From Subdoligranulum sp. (GTDB lineage Bacteria; Bacillota; Clostridia; Oscillospirales; Ruminococcaceae), in contig JAAVHN010000022.1 of NCBI GenBank assembly GCA_014799685.1, positions 1 to 59,592 on the forward strand: a DNA stretch of 59,592 bases. The letters run 5' to 3'. Of this stretch, positions 51,305 to 59,592 are shown piece after piece. The translations under genes were made by a program, and so were the position numbers. The notes beneath the pieces are model-generated. The model was not told the origin of the DNA and searched no databases. It worked only from the letters and a program-made list of their open reading frames with translations. Numbering within the stretch: the first letter of the stretch is position 1; every line of letters starts with the position of its first letter.

Positions 51305-51334
51305 ACCGCCCCATCCGGATTCGGATGGGGCGGT
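51305..51334. terminator. Strong hairpin at the end of the sugar isomerase operon
   Basis: ACCGCCCCATCCG (51305-51317) pairs perfectly with CGGATGGGGCGGT (51322-51334), 10 bp after the stop of the minus-strand isomerase gene. There is no proper T run, so it may protect the RNA end rather than terminate alone. Confidence 0.6.
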
Positions 51335-51344
51335 TCCGTATGAT

Positions 51345-52832
51345 TTACGCAAAGGGGTTTTCGGTGGGATACGGCAGAGCCTTGGGCTGGTTGTAGGCGA
51401 TGTCCTCAACACCAAGCATCTTGAACACCTCAAACAGGGCCTTGCCGTAATGGCCGAAAGCCACCGCGCCGTGGTGGGGGTAACGCTTCTGAATCAGAAC
51501 ATGGCGGTAGAAGCGGCCCATCTCCGGAATGGCAAACACGCCGATGCCGCCGAAGGAGCGGGTCTTCACCGGCAGAACCTCGCCCTGGGCGATGTAGGCC
51601 CGGAGCCGTCCCTCGCTGTCGCACTGGAGGCGGTAGAAGGTGATGTCGCCGGGAGCGATATCGCCCTCCAATGTACCCCGGGTGAAATCGGGCTCGGAGT
51701 CCTTGGGCTCCAGCAATCGGTGCTGGATGAGCTGATACTTCACCGCCCGTTCGGAGCACAGCTTGCAGCTGGGCGTATTGCCGCAGTGGAAGCCCATGAA
51801 AGTATCGGTAAGCTGATAATCGAATTTCCCCTGGATGTCCTCCTCATAGAGGGCGGCGGGGACGGAGTTGTTGATATCCAGCAGCGTGACCGTGTCGCCG
51901 GAGACGCACATGCCGATGTACTCGGACAGCGCGCCATAGATGTCCACCTCGCAGGAGACAGGGACGCCCCGGCTCACCAGACGGGAGTTCACATAGCAGG
52001 GCTCGAAGCCGAAGGCCTCCGGGAAAGCGGGCCAGCACTTGTCGGCGAAAGCCACATACTGCCGCGCGCCCTTGTGCGCCTCAGCCCAATCCAGCAGCGT
52101 CAGCTCCAGCTGCGCCATGCGGACGCTCATCTCGGGGTAGTAGCAGCCCTCACCCATTTCCCTGGCCATATCCTCGCACACTGCGGGAATGCGCGGGTCG
52201 TTGGCGTGGGCCTTGTAGGCCACCAGCAGATCCAGCTCGGAGTTTTCCTCGATCTCCACACCCAGCTCGTACAGGCCCTTGATGGGGGCGTTGCAGGCAA
52301 AGAAATCCTGCGGCCGGGGGCCGAAGGTGATGATCTTCAGCCGGCTCAGCCCGAGGAGGGCGCAGGCGACGGGCTTGAATTCGCCGATCATTTTGGCGAT
52401 GTCGGCGGCGGTGCCCACGGGGTACTCGGGGATAAATGCCTTCAGATGCCGCATGCCCAGATTGTATGAGCAGTTGAGCATCCCGCAGAAAGCGTCGCCC
52501 CGGCCGTTGATCAGGTCGCCGTCTCCCTCGGCGGCAGCGGCGTACATGACGGGGCCGTCAAACCTCTGGGCGATCAAGGTTTCCGGCGTCTCGGGGCCGA
52601 AGTTGCCCAGGAAAACCACCAGCGCATTGCACCCGGCGGACTTCACATCGTCCACGGCCTTGAGCATATCTTTTTCATTCTCTACGGTGGTTTTGCACTC
52701 GTAGATGTCCAGACCGTCCTTCTTGCACGCCTCAACGACAGCGGCACGGCGGCGCTCGGACAAATCGATGATAAAGCAATCACGGGAAACCGCAATGATG
52801 CCCAGTTTTACCTCGGGGATATTGGTAAGCAT
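51345..52832 (-). CDS. L-fucose/L-arabinose isomerase-family protein
   Basis: The 495-residue protein has the alpha/beta fold pattern of the FucI/AraA-like group: an N-terminal nucleotide-like domain (KLGIIAVSRDCFIIDLSERRR), VVFLGNFGPETPE, and a C-terminal domain with DINNSVPA, FHCGNTPSCKLC, and QGEVLPVKTRSFGGIGVFAIPE. These enzymes interconvert aldoses and ketoses using Mn2+. With the xylulokinase homologue downstream in the pathway it suggests isomerisation to a ketose that is then phosphorylated. The actual sugar is unknown. Confidence 0.82.
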   Translation of the reverse strand: MLTNIPEVKLGIIAVSRDCFIIDLSERRRAAVVEACKKDGLDIYECKTTVENEKDMLKAVDDVKSAGCNALVVFLGNFGPETPETLIAQRFDGPVMYAAAAEGDGDLINGRGDAFCGMLNCSYNLGMRHLKAFIPEYPVGTAADIAKMIGEFKPVACALLGLSRLKIITFGPRPQDFFACNAPIKGLYELGVEIEENSELDLLVAYKAHANDPRIPAVCEDMAREMGEGCYYPEMSVRMAQLELTLLDWAEAHKGARQYVAFADKCWPAFPEAFGFEPCYVNSRLVSRGVPVSCEVDIYGALSEYIGMCVSGDTVTLLDINNSVPAALYEEDIQGKFDYQLTDTFMGFHCGNTPSCKLCSERAVKYQLIQHRLLEPKDSEPDFTRGTLEGDIAPGDITFYRLQCDSEGRLRAYIAQGEVLPVKTRSFGGIGVFAIPEMGRFYRHVLIQKRYPHHGAVAFGHYGKALFEVFKMLGVEDIAYNQPKALPYPTENPFA

Positions 52833-52844
52833 TTGTTTTCCTCC

Positions 52845-53480
52845 TTAAATACAGTCCGATATATCAATGTTTTCGCCCTTGAGACCGATATGGGCGCCCC
52901 GGGCAGCCTCTTTGCTGTCCGCGTGGGCAAGCAGCCACTTGTTGCGGGCGGTGAGCCAGGTGTCCTCCTCGTTCATCGGCTGCGCGCCGGGGGCGGCGGT
53001 ATTTGTGCCTCTGGGCAGCACCACGGCCACCCGGAAGCCCTCCGCTTCGTCCACGTGGCAGGGGGCGTAGTGCAGGGTGGTGGCGTAGACCTCCACCGGG
53101 ATGCCGGCGGGAACCCGGAACGCCTTGACCACAGCAGTGTCCAGTACACCGTCCACAATCTCGTCCTGCCGGGCCAACAGAAGGATGAAGTCCCCGGCGC
53201 CCACGTTCACCTCGCTGTCCCGGTGGTACTCCAGACAGTTCAGCCGGGTGTTGCGGCCCCAGCACATGCCAAGCTGGACGGGCATTCCGCCGTAGGCATT
53301 GTTCTGAAGCTGGCCGTAGACGCAGGTGGCCTCCAGTGCGGGGATACTGGGCTCATAGGCCGTACCGGACTCCGGCAGGGGGATGGCGTCCATGGCCTTG
53401 CGCAGACACACGGTGTCATAGTTTTCCAGAACCTTGCCGTAGGGCTTGAACTCCGGATCGTGGATGGAATAGATTTTCAT
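52845..53480 (-). CDS. DUF4867-family protein, probable sugar-metabolism accessory (cupin-like)
   Basis: The 211-residue product fits the DUF4867 family that occurs beside FucI-like isomerases and xylulokinases in gut Clostridia. It contains YGGMPVQLGMCWGRNTRLNCLEYHRDSEVNVGAGDFILLLARQDEI, a cupin-like pattern with His and acidic residues, consistent with sugar binding or anomer/epimer conversion like lyxose isomerase. ATG 53480 is preferred because GAGGTG lies 9 nt upstream; the GTG 12 bases earlier falls inside that site. Confidence 0.78.
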   Translation of the reverse strand: MKIYSIHDPEFKPYGKVLENYDTVCLRKAMDAIPLPESGTAYEPSIPALEATCVYGQLQNNAYGGMPVQLGMCWGRNTRLNCLEYHRDSEVNVGAGDFILLLARQDEIVDGVLDTAVVKAFRVPAGIPVEVYATTLHYAPCHVDEAEGFRVAVVLPRGTNTAAPGAQPMNEEDTWLTARNKWLLAHADSKEAARGAHIGLKGENIDISDCI

Positions 53481-53620
53481 ATTGTTGGTCACCTCAAATC
53501 AAAATGGTTTCTCCTGGTTCATGGTTTTTCTTGGTTTCCACAGCAGACCGGGGCCGGAACAGCCTGCAGCGGTTCGCCCGGTTCTTGCGGACAATGGTGC
53601 ATCACGTCTTTCTCACGGTA

Positions 53621-55099
53621 TTACCCGTTCCAATCGGCGAAAACGTCCTTCAGCGCGGGATAGAGCCGGCGGAACTGCTGATAGCGCGCCTCATACCGGG
53701 CGGCGATCGCCGGATCGGGTTCCACCGTCCCGGCGGTGCGGACCAGCCTGGCGCAGGCGTCCGCCACAGTAGGATACAGCCCGCAGGCCACCATGGCCAG
53801 CATCGCTCCGCCCATGCCGGGGCCCTGTTCCGATGCGGGGATCTCCAGACGGATATTCAGGATATTGGCCATCATCGTCCTCCACAGGGGGCTTTTTGCC
53901 CCGCCGCCGCAGATCTTGCTGCGCTCGATGCGGATGCCCAAGGATTTGGCCACCTCGAAGCAGTCCCGGATGGCGAAAGCCACGCCCTCCAGCACGGCCT
54001 GGGTCAGGTCGGCCCGGCTGGTGTCCATGGTGATTCCCGTAAAGGTGCCCCGGGCTCTGGTGTCGTTGATGGGTGAGCGTTCGCCCATCAGGTAGGGCAG
54101 AAAATAAACGCGATTGTTCCCCAGCCTGTCTGGGGTGATGTCCGCCTGCTCCCCGGCGTAATCCCGCGTTTTGAAGATGTCGTCCATCAGCCACTTGTTG
54201 CAGCTGGCAGCAGACAGCATACAGCCCATGAGATGGTAGTACCCGTCCGCGTGGGCGAAGGCGTGGAGGGCGTTGCCCGGATCCACGCTGAATTTCTCGC
54301 TGGAGATGAAGATGGTGCCGGAGGTACCCAGGGAGATGTTGCAGGCCCCCTCGCCCACGGTGCCGGTGCCCACGGCCGCGGCGGCATTGTCCCCCGCACC
54401 GGCGCAGACGATGACGCTTTCCGGCAGGCCCAGCTCCCTGGCGATTTCCGGCTTGAGGGCGCCGGCCGCCTCGTAGCTCTCAAAAAGCTTTGGCATCTGT
54501 GCCTCGGAAACACCGCAGATGTCCAGCATTTCCCGGGACCAGCACCTGTGCTCCACGTCTAAAAGGAGCATGCCGCTGGCGTCGGAATAGTCGGTGCAGT
54601 GGACGCCGGTCAGGCAAAAGTTGATGTAGTCCTTGGGGAGCATGATCTTATCAATTTTTGCAAACAGATCCGGCTCATTCTCCCGCATCCACAGCAGCTT
54701 GGGGGCGGTGAATCCGGCAAAGGCGATGTTGGCCGTGAGCCTGGACAGCCTCTCCTTGCCGATCACGCTGTTGAGATAGTCCACCTGCCCGGCGGTGCGG
54801 CCGTCGTTCCAGAGGATGGCGGGACGAATCACGTTGTCGTCCTTGTCCAGAACGACAAGTCCATGCATCTGTCCCCCCACACCGATGCCCGCCACCTGGC
54901 CGGCGTCGAAACCGGCCAGAAGTGCGGGGATGCCCTCCAGAACGGCACGTCTCCAGTCCTCCGGGGCCTGCTGGCTCCAGCCGGGGTGCGGGAATTCCAG
55001 AGGATACTCTTTGGATACGATGTTTTGAATGGAACCCTCGCCGTCCATCAAAAGAAGTTTGGCGGCGGAGGTGCCCAGGTCGATTCCGATATACAGCAT
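53621..55099 (-). CDS. xylB: FGGY-family kinase, xylulokinase-like
   Basis: The 492-residue kinase has IGIDLGTSAAKLLLMD, GGQMHGLVVLD, LWNDGRTAGQ and CAGAGDNAAAAVGTG, the xylulokinase pattern, including the catalytic Asp in GAGDN. It phosphorylates D-xylulose or a similar ketose with ATP. ATG 55099 follows AAGGAG. It is the first gene of the three-gene operon, and its promoter faces the ROK regulator. Confidence 0.87.
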   Translation of the reverse strand: MLYIGIDLGTSAAKLLLMDGEGSIQNIVSKEYPLEFPHPGWSQQAPEDWRRAVLEGIPALLAGFDAGQVAGIGVGGQMHGLVVLDKDDNVIRPAILWNDGRTAGQVDYLNSVIGKERLSRLTANIAFAGFTAPKLLWMRENEPDLFAKIDKIMLPKDYINFCLTGVHCTDYSDASGMLLLDVEHRCWSREMLDICGVSEAQMPKLFESYEAAGALKPEIARELGLPESVIVCAGAGDNAAAAVGTGTVGEGACNISLGTSGTIFISSEKFSVDPGNALHAFAHADGYYHLMGCMLSAASCNKWLMDDIFKTRDYAGEQADITPDRLGNNRVYFLPYLMGERSPINDTRARGTFTGITMDTSRADLTQAVLEGVAFAIRDCFEVAKSLGIRIERSKICGGGAKSPLWRTMMANILNIRLEIPASEQGPGMGGAMLAMVACGLYPTVADACARLVRTAGTVEPDPAIAARYEARYQQFRRLYPALKDVFADWNG

Positions 55100-55169
55100 A
55101 GTGTTCTCCTTACTTGGAGCCAGCCTTCCAACTGGCAGCTGCGCCGAGCGCAACAGCTTCTGTATTTCA

Positions 55170-55198
55170 ATTTTATAAAAATCCTTCATCAATGTCAA
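55170..55198 (-). promoter_or_regulatory. Promoter of the xylB/DUF4867/isomerase operon
   Basis: On the minus strand TTGACA (55198-55193) and TAAAAT (55175-55170) are spaced exactly 17 bp, a near-consensus promoter. Confidence 0.8.
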
Positions 55199-55385
55199 TC
55201 TGATTTTGTTTTAGAATTCTTTTTTTATTAATTTTGCACGGAATAAACCGCATAAATTTAGTTATAACGACAGTTTTCCTTTTAGATTTATAAACTGCCT
55301 TTACCTTTCTTTTGAAATTTCAGAAAAAAACCCTTGTGGTTCCTTATTAACAAAACAGAAAAGCCCCCATTTTTACAGCGCGGAA

Positions 55386-55413
55386 TTGACTGTTTTCCAT
55401 TTCGTGATAAAAT
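55386..55413 (+). promoter_or_regulatory. Promoter of the ROK regulator gene
   Basis: TTGACT (55386-55391) and TAAAAT (55408-55413) are spaced 16 bp, 38 bp before the start codon. Confidence 0.65.
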
Positions 55414-55450
55414 ATAGAAAACTACTTGACAAAAAGGGAGCCTTATCGAG

Positions 55451-56566
55451 ATGGAGACCGATCGCCGCCGTCAGACCCGCAGCAGCATTTACCGCTATAT
55501 CTACGACGCCAGGGGCTTTTGTTCCCGTCAGAGCCTGGCCCGGGACCTGGGACTCAGCCTGCCGACCGTGTACCAGAACCTGTCAAAGCTGATGTCCGAC
55601 GGGCTGGTGCAGGACTCCGGCGAGCAGCAGGCCACCGGTGGGCGGAAGGCCAGCGGCCTGTCCATCGTGCCCGATGCCCGTGTGGCGGTGGGCATTTCCG
55701 TGACGGAACACCGTCTGCGCCTGTCCGCGGCAGATCTGCTGCTTCACGAGCTGGCCTATCAGGAGGTGGACACCGGCCCCATTGTCCGATTTGCCGATAT
55801 CGGCGGACTGCTTGCCCGGACGCTGGAGGAATTTCTGGATCGCGCCTCCATCGACCGGGAGCGGCTGCTGGGGGTGGGGATCGCCCTGCCCGCCGTCATG
55901 TCGCCGGACAGCCGGTTCATCACCGCCGCCCCCACCCTGCGGCTGAAAGATGTCTCCCTGGAGGGGCTGACCGGCTCCATTCCCTATCCCACGTATGTGG
56001 AAAACGATGCCACCTGCGGCGGTTATGCGGAGTGGTTCCTGCGCGGCAGCCAAAAGGATATGGCCTACCTCTCTCTGGAAAACGGGGTGGGCGGAGCCAT
56101 CCTGCTGGGAGGTTCCCCTTACAACGGGGACAACCGGCGCAGCGCCGAATTTGGCCATATGTGCATCGAGCCGGGCGGCTTGCGGTGCTCCTGCGGACGC
56201 CAGGGCTGTCTGGAAGCCTACTGCTCCCCCCGGCGCATCCGGGAGGAATGCGGCCTGCCGCTGGCCGAGTTCTTTGCCCGGGTGGAGCAGCACAGCCCGG
56301 AATGTGAGCCGCTTTGGGACAATATGCTGCGCCACCTGGCCATCGGGATCAACAACATCCGCATGCTCCTGGACTGCGATGTCGTGCTGGGAGGCTTTCT
56401 CAGCGAGTATCTGGCACCTTACCTGCCCCGTCTGCGGGAATATGCGGCCGGGAACAATCCCTTTGAAACAAACGCGGACTATCTTCACCTGAGCACCCTG
56501 CGCCGGCACACGGTTCCCTTGGGGGTAGCGCTTCACTTTCTTGTTGAGTTTCTGGAGCAAATTTAA
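55451..56566 (+). CDS. ROK-family transcriptional regulator (XylR/NagC type)
   Basis: The 371-residue protein has an N-terminal winged helix (FCSRQSLARDLGLSLPTVYQNLSKLMSDGLVQ) and a ROK sugar-kinase-like domain with the zinc motif EFGHMCIEPGGLRCSCGRQGCLEAYCS. Such regulators repress sugar operons until the sugar binds. It is divergent from the isomerase/xylulokinase operon, its likely target. Confidence 0.93.
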   Translation: METDRRRQTRSSIYRYIYDARGFCSRQSLARDLGLSLPTVYQNLSKLMSDGLVQDSGEQQATGGRKASGLSIVPDARVAVGISVTEHRLRLSAADLLLHELAYQEVDTGPIVRFADIGGLLARTLEEFLDRASIDRERLLGVGIALPAVMSPDSRFITAAPTLRLKDVSLEGLTGSIPYPTYVENDATCGGYAEWFLRGSQKDMAYLSLENGVGGAILLGGSPYNGDNRRSAEFGHMCIEPGGLRCSCGRQGCLEAYCSPRRIREECGLPLAEFFARVEQHSPECEPLWDNMLRHLAIGINNIRMLLDCDVVLGGFLSEYLAPYLPRLREYAAGNNPFETNADYLHLSTLRRHTVPLGVALHFLVEFLEQI

Positions 56567-56584
56567 AAATCCGGTCAATGATAA

Positions 56585-56845
56585 ATGGGTACTAAGGTAA
56601 GACAGTGTGTTTGGTTTAACAGAATTTTTGATCTCCCAAAACACAAAAACGGGCAGGCACTTTATTATGCATGCAACCTTTTCGCGTTTCTGGCGGGCGC
56701 CTGTACAGGATATGTGGGCGTGATGCGATGGGGCGGCCGGGCGGCAGCTTTGGGGATGCCGATGCTGTTGTTTGCACGCATCCTGTTATTTCTCTCAAAA
56801 AGGGAAAAAGTGACCCGGGTGCAGGAGAATACGAAACGCTCATAG
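56585..56845 (+). pseudogene. Possible remnant of a DUF1275 (YoaK-type) membrane protein
   Basis: An 86-residue open frame contains two hydrophobic stretches, with ALYYACNLFAFLAGACTGYVGVMRWGGRAAALGMPMLLFARILLFL resembling the last two helices of DUF1275 membrane proteins. There is no good ribosome site before ATG 56585, and the rest of the family domain is absent, so it looks like a decayed fragment. It ends 6 bp inside the convergent TetR gene. Confidence 0.35.
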
Positions 56846-57424
56846 AGCCTCGCTTGCTTTTGCAGGGAGAGCGGAACGAAGCTCCTGCGGATGAAAATCC
56901 CCCTTGCTCGCCTTCCAGGCAAATCGGCTCAGCGTCCGGGCGGGAAGGTCGTAGCCGGTTTCCGCCCAGTGCAGCAGCATCTGCGTCAGCGCGCCGGCGA
57001 GATAGGCGCTCATATACTCCGGATGCCCGGCTGTTTGGGCGGTGCTGCGGAACAGGTCTATTTTTTGCAGATGATCCTCGATCTTCTGTTCCAAAAGGTA
57101 GGTCAGATGGTTGCGCGTCAGAATGTGGACAAAATGCCGCTGTTCGTAAAAAAACGTGAAGAAGCGATCGAAAAAGACCCGCGTCTGCGGGGCCCCGGCG
57201 GGCAGGCTTTGGATAAACGCATCAAACAGAAGGGAAAAGTGATAGGCAAGGATCTCCTCTTTTCCGGTAAAGATCTGATAAAACGTCTGTCGTGACAGCT
57301 CCGCCCGGGCACAGATCGACTTGACGCTGATCTGTGCATAGTCCTCTTCTTCCAGTAATTCCATCATTGCCCGATGCAGCCAGCGCATGGAGCGCAGGGC
57401 CGAGGGGTTGGTTCCCAGATACAT
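56840..57424 (-). CDS. TetR/AcrR-family regulator with C-terminal TetR_C domain
   Basis: The 194-residue protein has an N-terminal helix-turn-helix (YAQISVKSICARAELSRQTFYQIFTGKEEIL) and a helical effector domain. ATG 57424 follows GGCGGGG; an ATG 18 bases earlier is also possible. It is divergent from the AttH-like gene, and two palindromes TGACA-N2-TGTCA lie in the shared promoter region, its likely operators. Confidence 0.88.
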   Translation of the reverse strand: MYLGTNPSALRSMRWLHRAMMELLEEEDYAQISVKSICARAELSRQTFYQIFTGKEEILAYHFSLLFDAFIQSLPAGAPQTRVFFDRFFTFFYEQRHFVHILTRNHLTYLLEQKIEDHLQKIDLFRSTAQTAGHPEYMSAYLAGALTQMLLHWAETGYDLPARTLSRFAWKASKGDFHPQELRSALPAKASEAL

Positions 57425-57498
57425 GCATTCCCCGCCTTTCATTTTCCGCCTTTTGAACCTGACACTTTTGCGACATTGTACGACTTATGCCCAAATCG

Positions 57499-57551
57499 TT
57501 GACACATGTCAGCTTTTTGGATTATTCTATTCAAAGCACTGACAGATGTCA
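57499..57551 (+). promoter_or_regulatory. Promoter with two palindromic TetR operators
   Basis: TTGACA (57499-57504) and TATTCT (57523-57528) form the plus-strand promoter. TGACACATGTCA (57500-57511) overlaps the -35 box, and TGACAGATGTCA (57540-57551) lies just after the start point. Both are followed by GCTTTTTGG, so the unit was probably duplicated. Binding would block this promoter and probably the divergent tetR promoter. Confidence 0.72.
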
Positions 57552-57573
57552 AGCTTTTTGGGAGGTGTCGATA

Positions 57574-58659
57574 TTGTCAAAAATCATACCGGCCGTTTTG
57601 GCCGCCAAACCGGAGGATTATCAACGCCTGGGGCTCACACCCGGCGCACCTGCGCTGTGGGAGGACGGCCTGCGCACGGATGGCCGCGCGGGCAGCTTCG
57701 AGTGGTGGTATTTTGATTCCAAGTTGGAGGACGGCAGCAGTCTGGTGATCGTTTTTCTCACAGAACCGATGACGGCACGGAAAAGCGACGGCTTTGCGCC
57801 GCAATACAAAATTGAACTGACGCGCCCGGACCAAACCCGATACGAGCGCGATGTTTTCTTTGACGCGGCGGAGGCATCATTCGCGAAGGATCGCTGCGAC
57901 GTTCAGATCGGGAAATGCTATTTCCGCGGTGATCTGCACCAATACGAGATCCATGTTCAAAACGAGGACGTTGCGGTGGATGTTGTGCTGTCGGGCAATG
58001 CTCCCGCGTGGCGGCCGCATACGGGGCATATCTTTTTCGGCCGGGAGAGCTATTTTGCCTGGCTGCCATCGGTGCCGGAGGGAGCGGTGCAGACGACGAT
58101 CACGCAGAACGGCAAAACCGAGCACCTCACGGGCACGGGCTATCACGACCACAACTGGGGCAATGTCCCCATGATGAATCTGATGCACCACTGGTACTGG
58201 GGGCGCGCCAAAATCGGTGATTATCAGGTGATCTCCTCCTATATTTACGGCGCAAAAAAGTACGGATACGCGGAATTTCCAATCTTTATGCTGGCAAAGG
58301 ACGGCGCCGTGCTGGCGGACGATCCGGAGAAGTATCTGAAATATTCCGAGCAGGACGCCTATATCGATGAAAAAACGGGCAAAACAACGCACAAGACGCT
58401 CGTGTACGACTATGACGACGGCAAGCAGCACTACCGCGTCACATACCGGCAGGAGGGCAGCCTGACGCGGGAAAGGATGACTGAGGGAATGCCGTGTTGG
58501 AAAAAGACGGCGGCGCGCGTTCTGATGGGGCTTGATCCCAGCTACCACAGATTGTCCGGCAGTGCGGTGCTGGAGCGCTTCGAGGGTGATGCCGTTGCAG
58601 AAACCGTAACGGCGCCCGCACTTTGGGAGCAAATGTATTTTGGCAAGGATCGTCCGTAA
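57574..58659 (+). CDS. AttH/CrtC-like double-lipocalin protein
   Basis: The 361-residue protein resembles the AttH/CrtC (hydroxyneurosporene synthase-like) family: SFEWWYFDSKLEDGSSLVIVF near the start and GTGYHDHNWGN in the middle, both typical. Family members are lipocalin-like proteins acting on hydrophobic molecules such as carotenoids or lipids; some are hydratases or cyclases. TTG 57574 is chosen because GGGAGG lies 8-9 nt upstream. It is controlled by the neighbouring TetR protein. Confidence 0.82.
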   Translation: MSKIIPAVLAAKPEDYQRLGLTPGAPALWEDGLRTDGRAGSFEWWYFDSKLEDGSSLVIVFLTEPMTARKSDGFAPQYKIELTRPDQTRYERDVFFDAAEASFAKDRCDVQIGKCYFRGDLHQYEIHVQNEDVAVDVVLSGNAPAWRPHTGHIFFGRESYFAWLPSVPEGAVQTTITQNGKTEHLTGTGYHDHNWGNVPMMNLMHHWYWGRAKIGDYQVISSYIYGAKKYGYAEFPIFMLAKDGAVLADDPEKYLKYSEQDAYIDEKTGKTTHKTLVYDYDDGKQHYRVTYRQEGSLTRERMTEGMPCWKKTAARVLMGLDPSYHRLSGSAVLERFEGDAVAETVTAPALWEQMYFGKDRP

Positions 58660-58732
58660 CGATCCGGCAAAAAAGGAGGGCTGCTGCACGAGGAGATGGT
58701 CTCTCTGTGCAGCACTCTCCCGAAACAGAACA

Positions 58733-58783
58733 AAAAGACCGGAACAAAAGCCCTGAGGTGAGGCTTTGCTGCTCCGGTCTTTT
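58733..58783. terminator. Bidirectional terminator between AttH-like and CbrC-like genes
   Basis: AAAAGACCGGA...AAAGCC pairs with GGCTTT...TCCGGTCTTTT, giving a long stem with T-rich flanks on both strands. Confidence 0.75.
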
Positions 58784-58827
58784 GCTTTGTCTTTTCCGGC
58801 CCGTTGCAGGGCCGGCACCGTGCCTTT

Positions 58828-59592
<765 letters not shown>

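Larger units (their letters stand above)
55100..55450. other. 351-bp AT-rich divergent promoter region of the sugar locus
   Basis: The gap contains strong promoters on each strand (55170-55198 minus; 55386-55413 plus) and is much richer in A/T than the surrounding genes. I saw no clear long palindrome for the ROK protein. No gene is visible. Confidence 0.65.

Overview
The window reads as a chromosomal segment of a GC-rich anaerobic Bacillota (Clostridia class, probably an uncultured gut member of the Oscillospirales/Christensenellales type). Support for this comes from the Bacillota replication helpers DnaD and a DnaI/DnaC-like loader, ECF-type vitamin transporters, an HAAS-domain membrane protein, CUT1 sugar transporters without their own ATPase, AGGAGG-type ribosome binding sites, and strictly anaerobic enzymes (2-hydroxyacyl-CoA dehydratase-like reductase, CooC, oxygen-labile Fe-S oxidoreductases). 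I see no prophage, CRISPR array or intact insertion sequence. Taxonomy is inference from gene content only.

Layout. 1-4577: tail of a possible transposase, then a TetR / GH2 glycosidase / GPH sugar symporter operon. 4774-14662: a long operon that is the most unusual part of the window: hypB, a CooC-like nickel ATPase, two 2-hydroxyacyl-CoA dehydratase-like (double-cubane-type) subunits, their ATP-dependent activator, a tiny membrane protein, a truncated acetyl-CoA synthase/CdhC-like protein, a large ferredoxin-GltD fusion oxidoreductase, and hypA. No hydrogenase, CO dehydrogenase or full acetyl-CoA synthase accompanies it. 14715-18095: an IlvD/Edd-type dehydratase and a LytTR/GHKL two-component pair. 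18402-19355: a self-contained XRE regulator/membrane protein operon with twin operator repeats. 19612-19695: tRNA-Leu(GAG). 19909-21053: paired chromate transporter halves. 21228-28232: AraC regulator divergent from a CUT1 ABC importer and a GH112 galactosyl phosphorylase (host-glycan or plant-glycan disaccharide use).

28346-35054 (minus): a dedicated ECF transporter (S, fused A-A', T) with an M20 dipeptidase and two tandem SAM-hydrolysing DUF62 enzymes. 35475-39736: an ECF sigma factor, its anti-sigma factor and an ABC exporter/lipoprotein operon; two near-identical candidate sigma promoters link the regulator to the ABC operon. 39935-51135: mostly housekeeping (M20 amidohydrolase, galU, zinc-finger membrane protein, prfB, MATE pump, DnaC-like/DnaD pair, radical SAM protein). 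51345-56566: a sugar isomerase / DUF4867 / xylulokinase operon divergent from a ROK regulator. 56840-59592: TetR with twin palindromic operators controlling an AttH/CrtC-like protein, a CbrC-family protein, and the C-terminus of a PfkB-type kinase running off the edge.

A ~100-bp element with ~20-bp terminal inverted repeats occurs three times (17269, 39741, 50004), suggesting a small non-autonomous mobile repeat family in this genome. Regulatory sites were found by eye and all functional statements rest on motif recognition, not on database searches.
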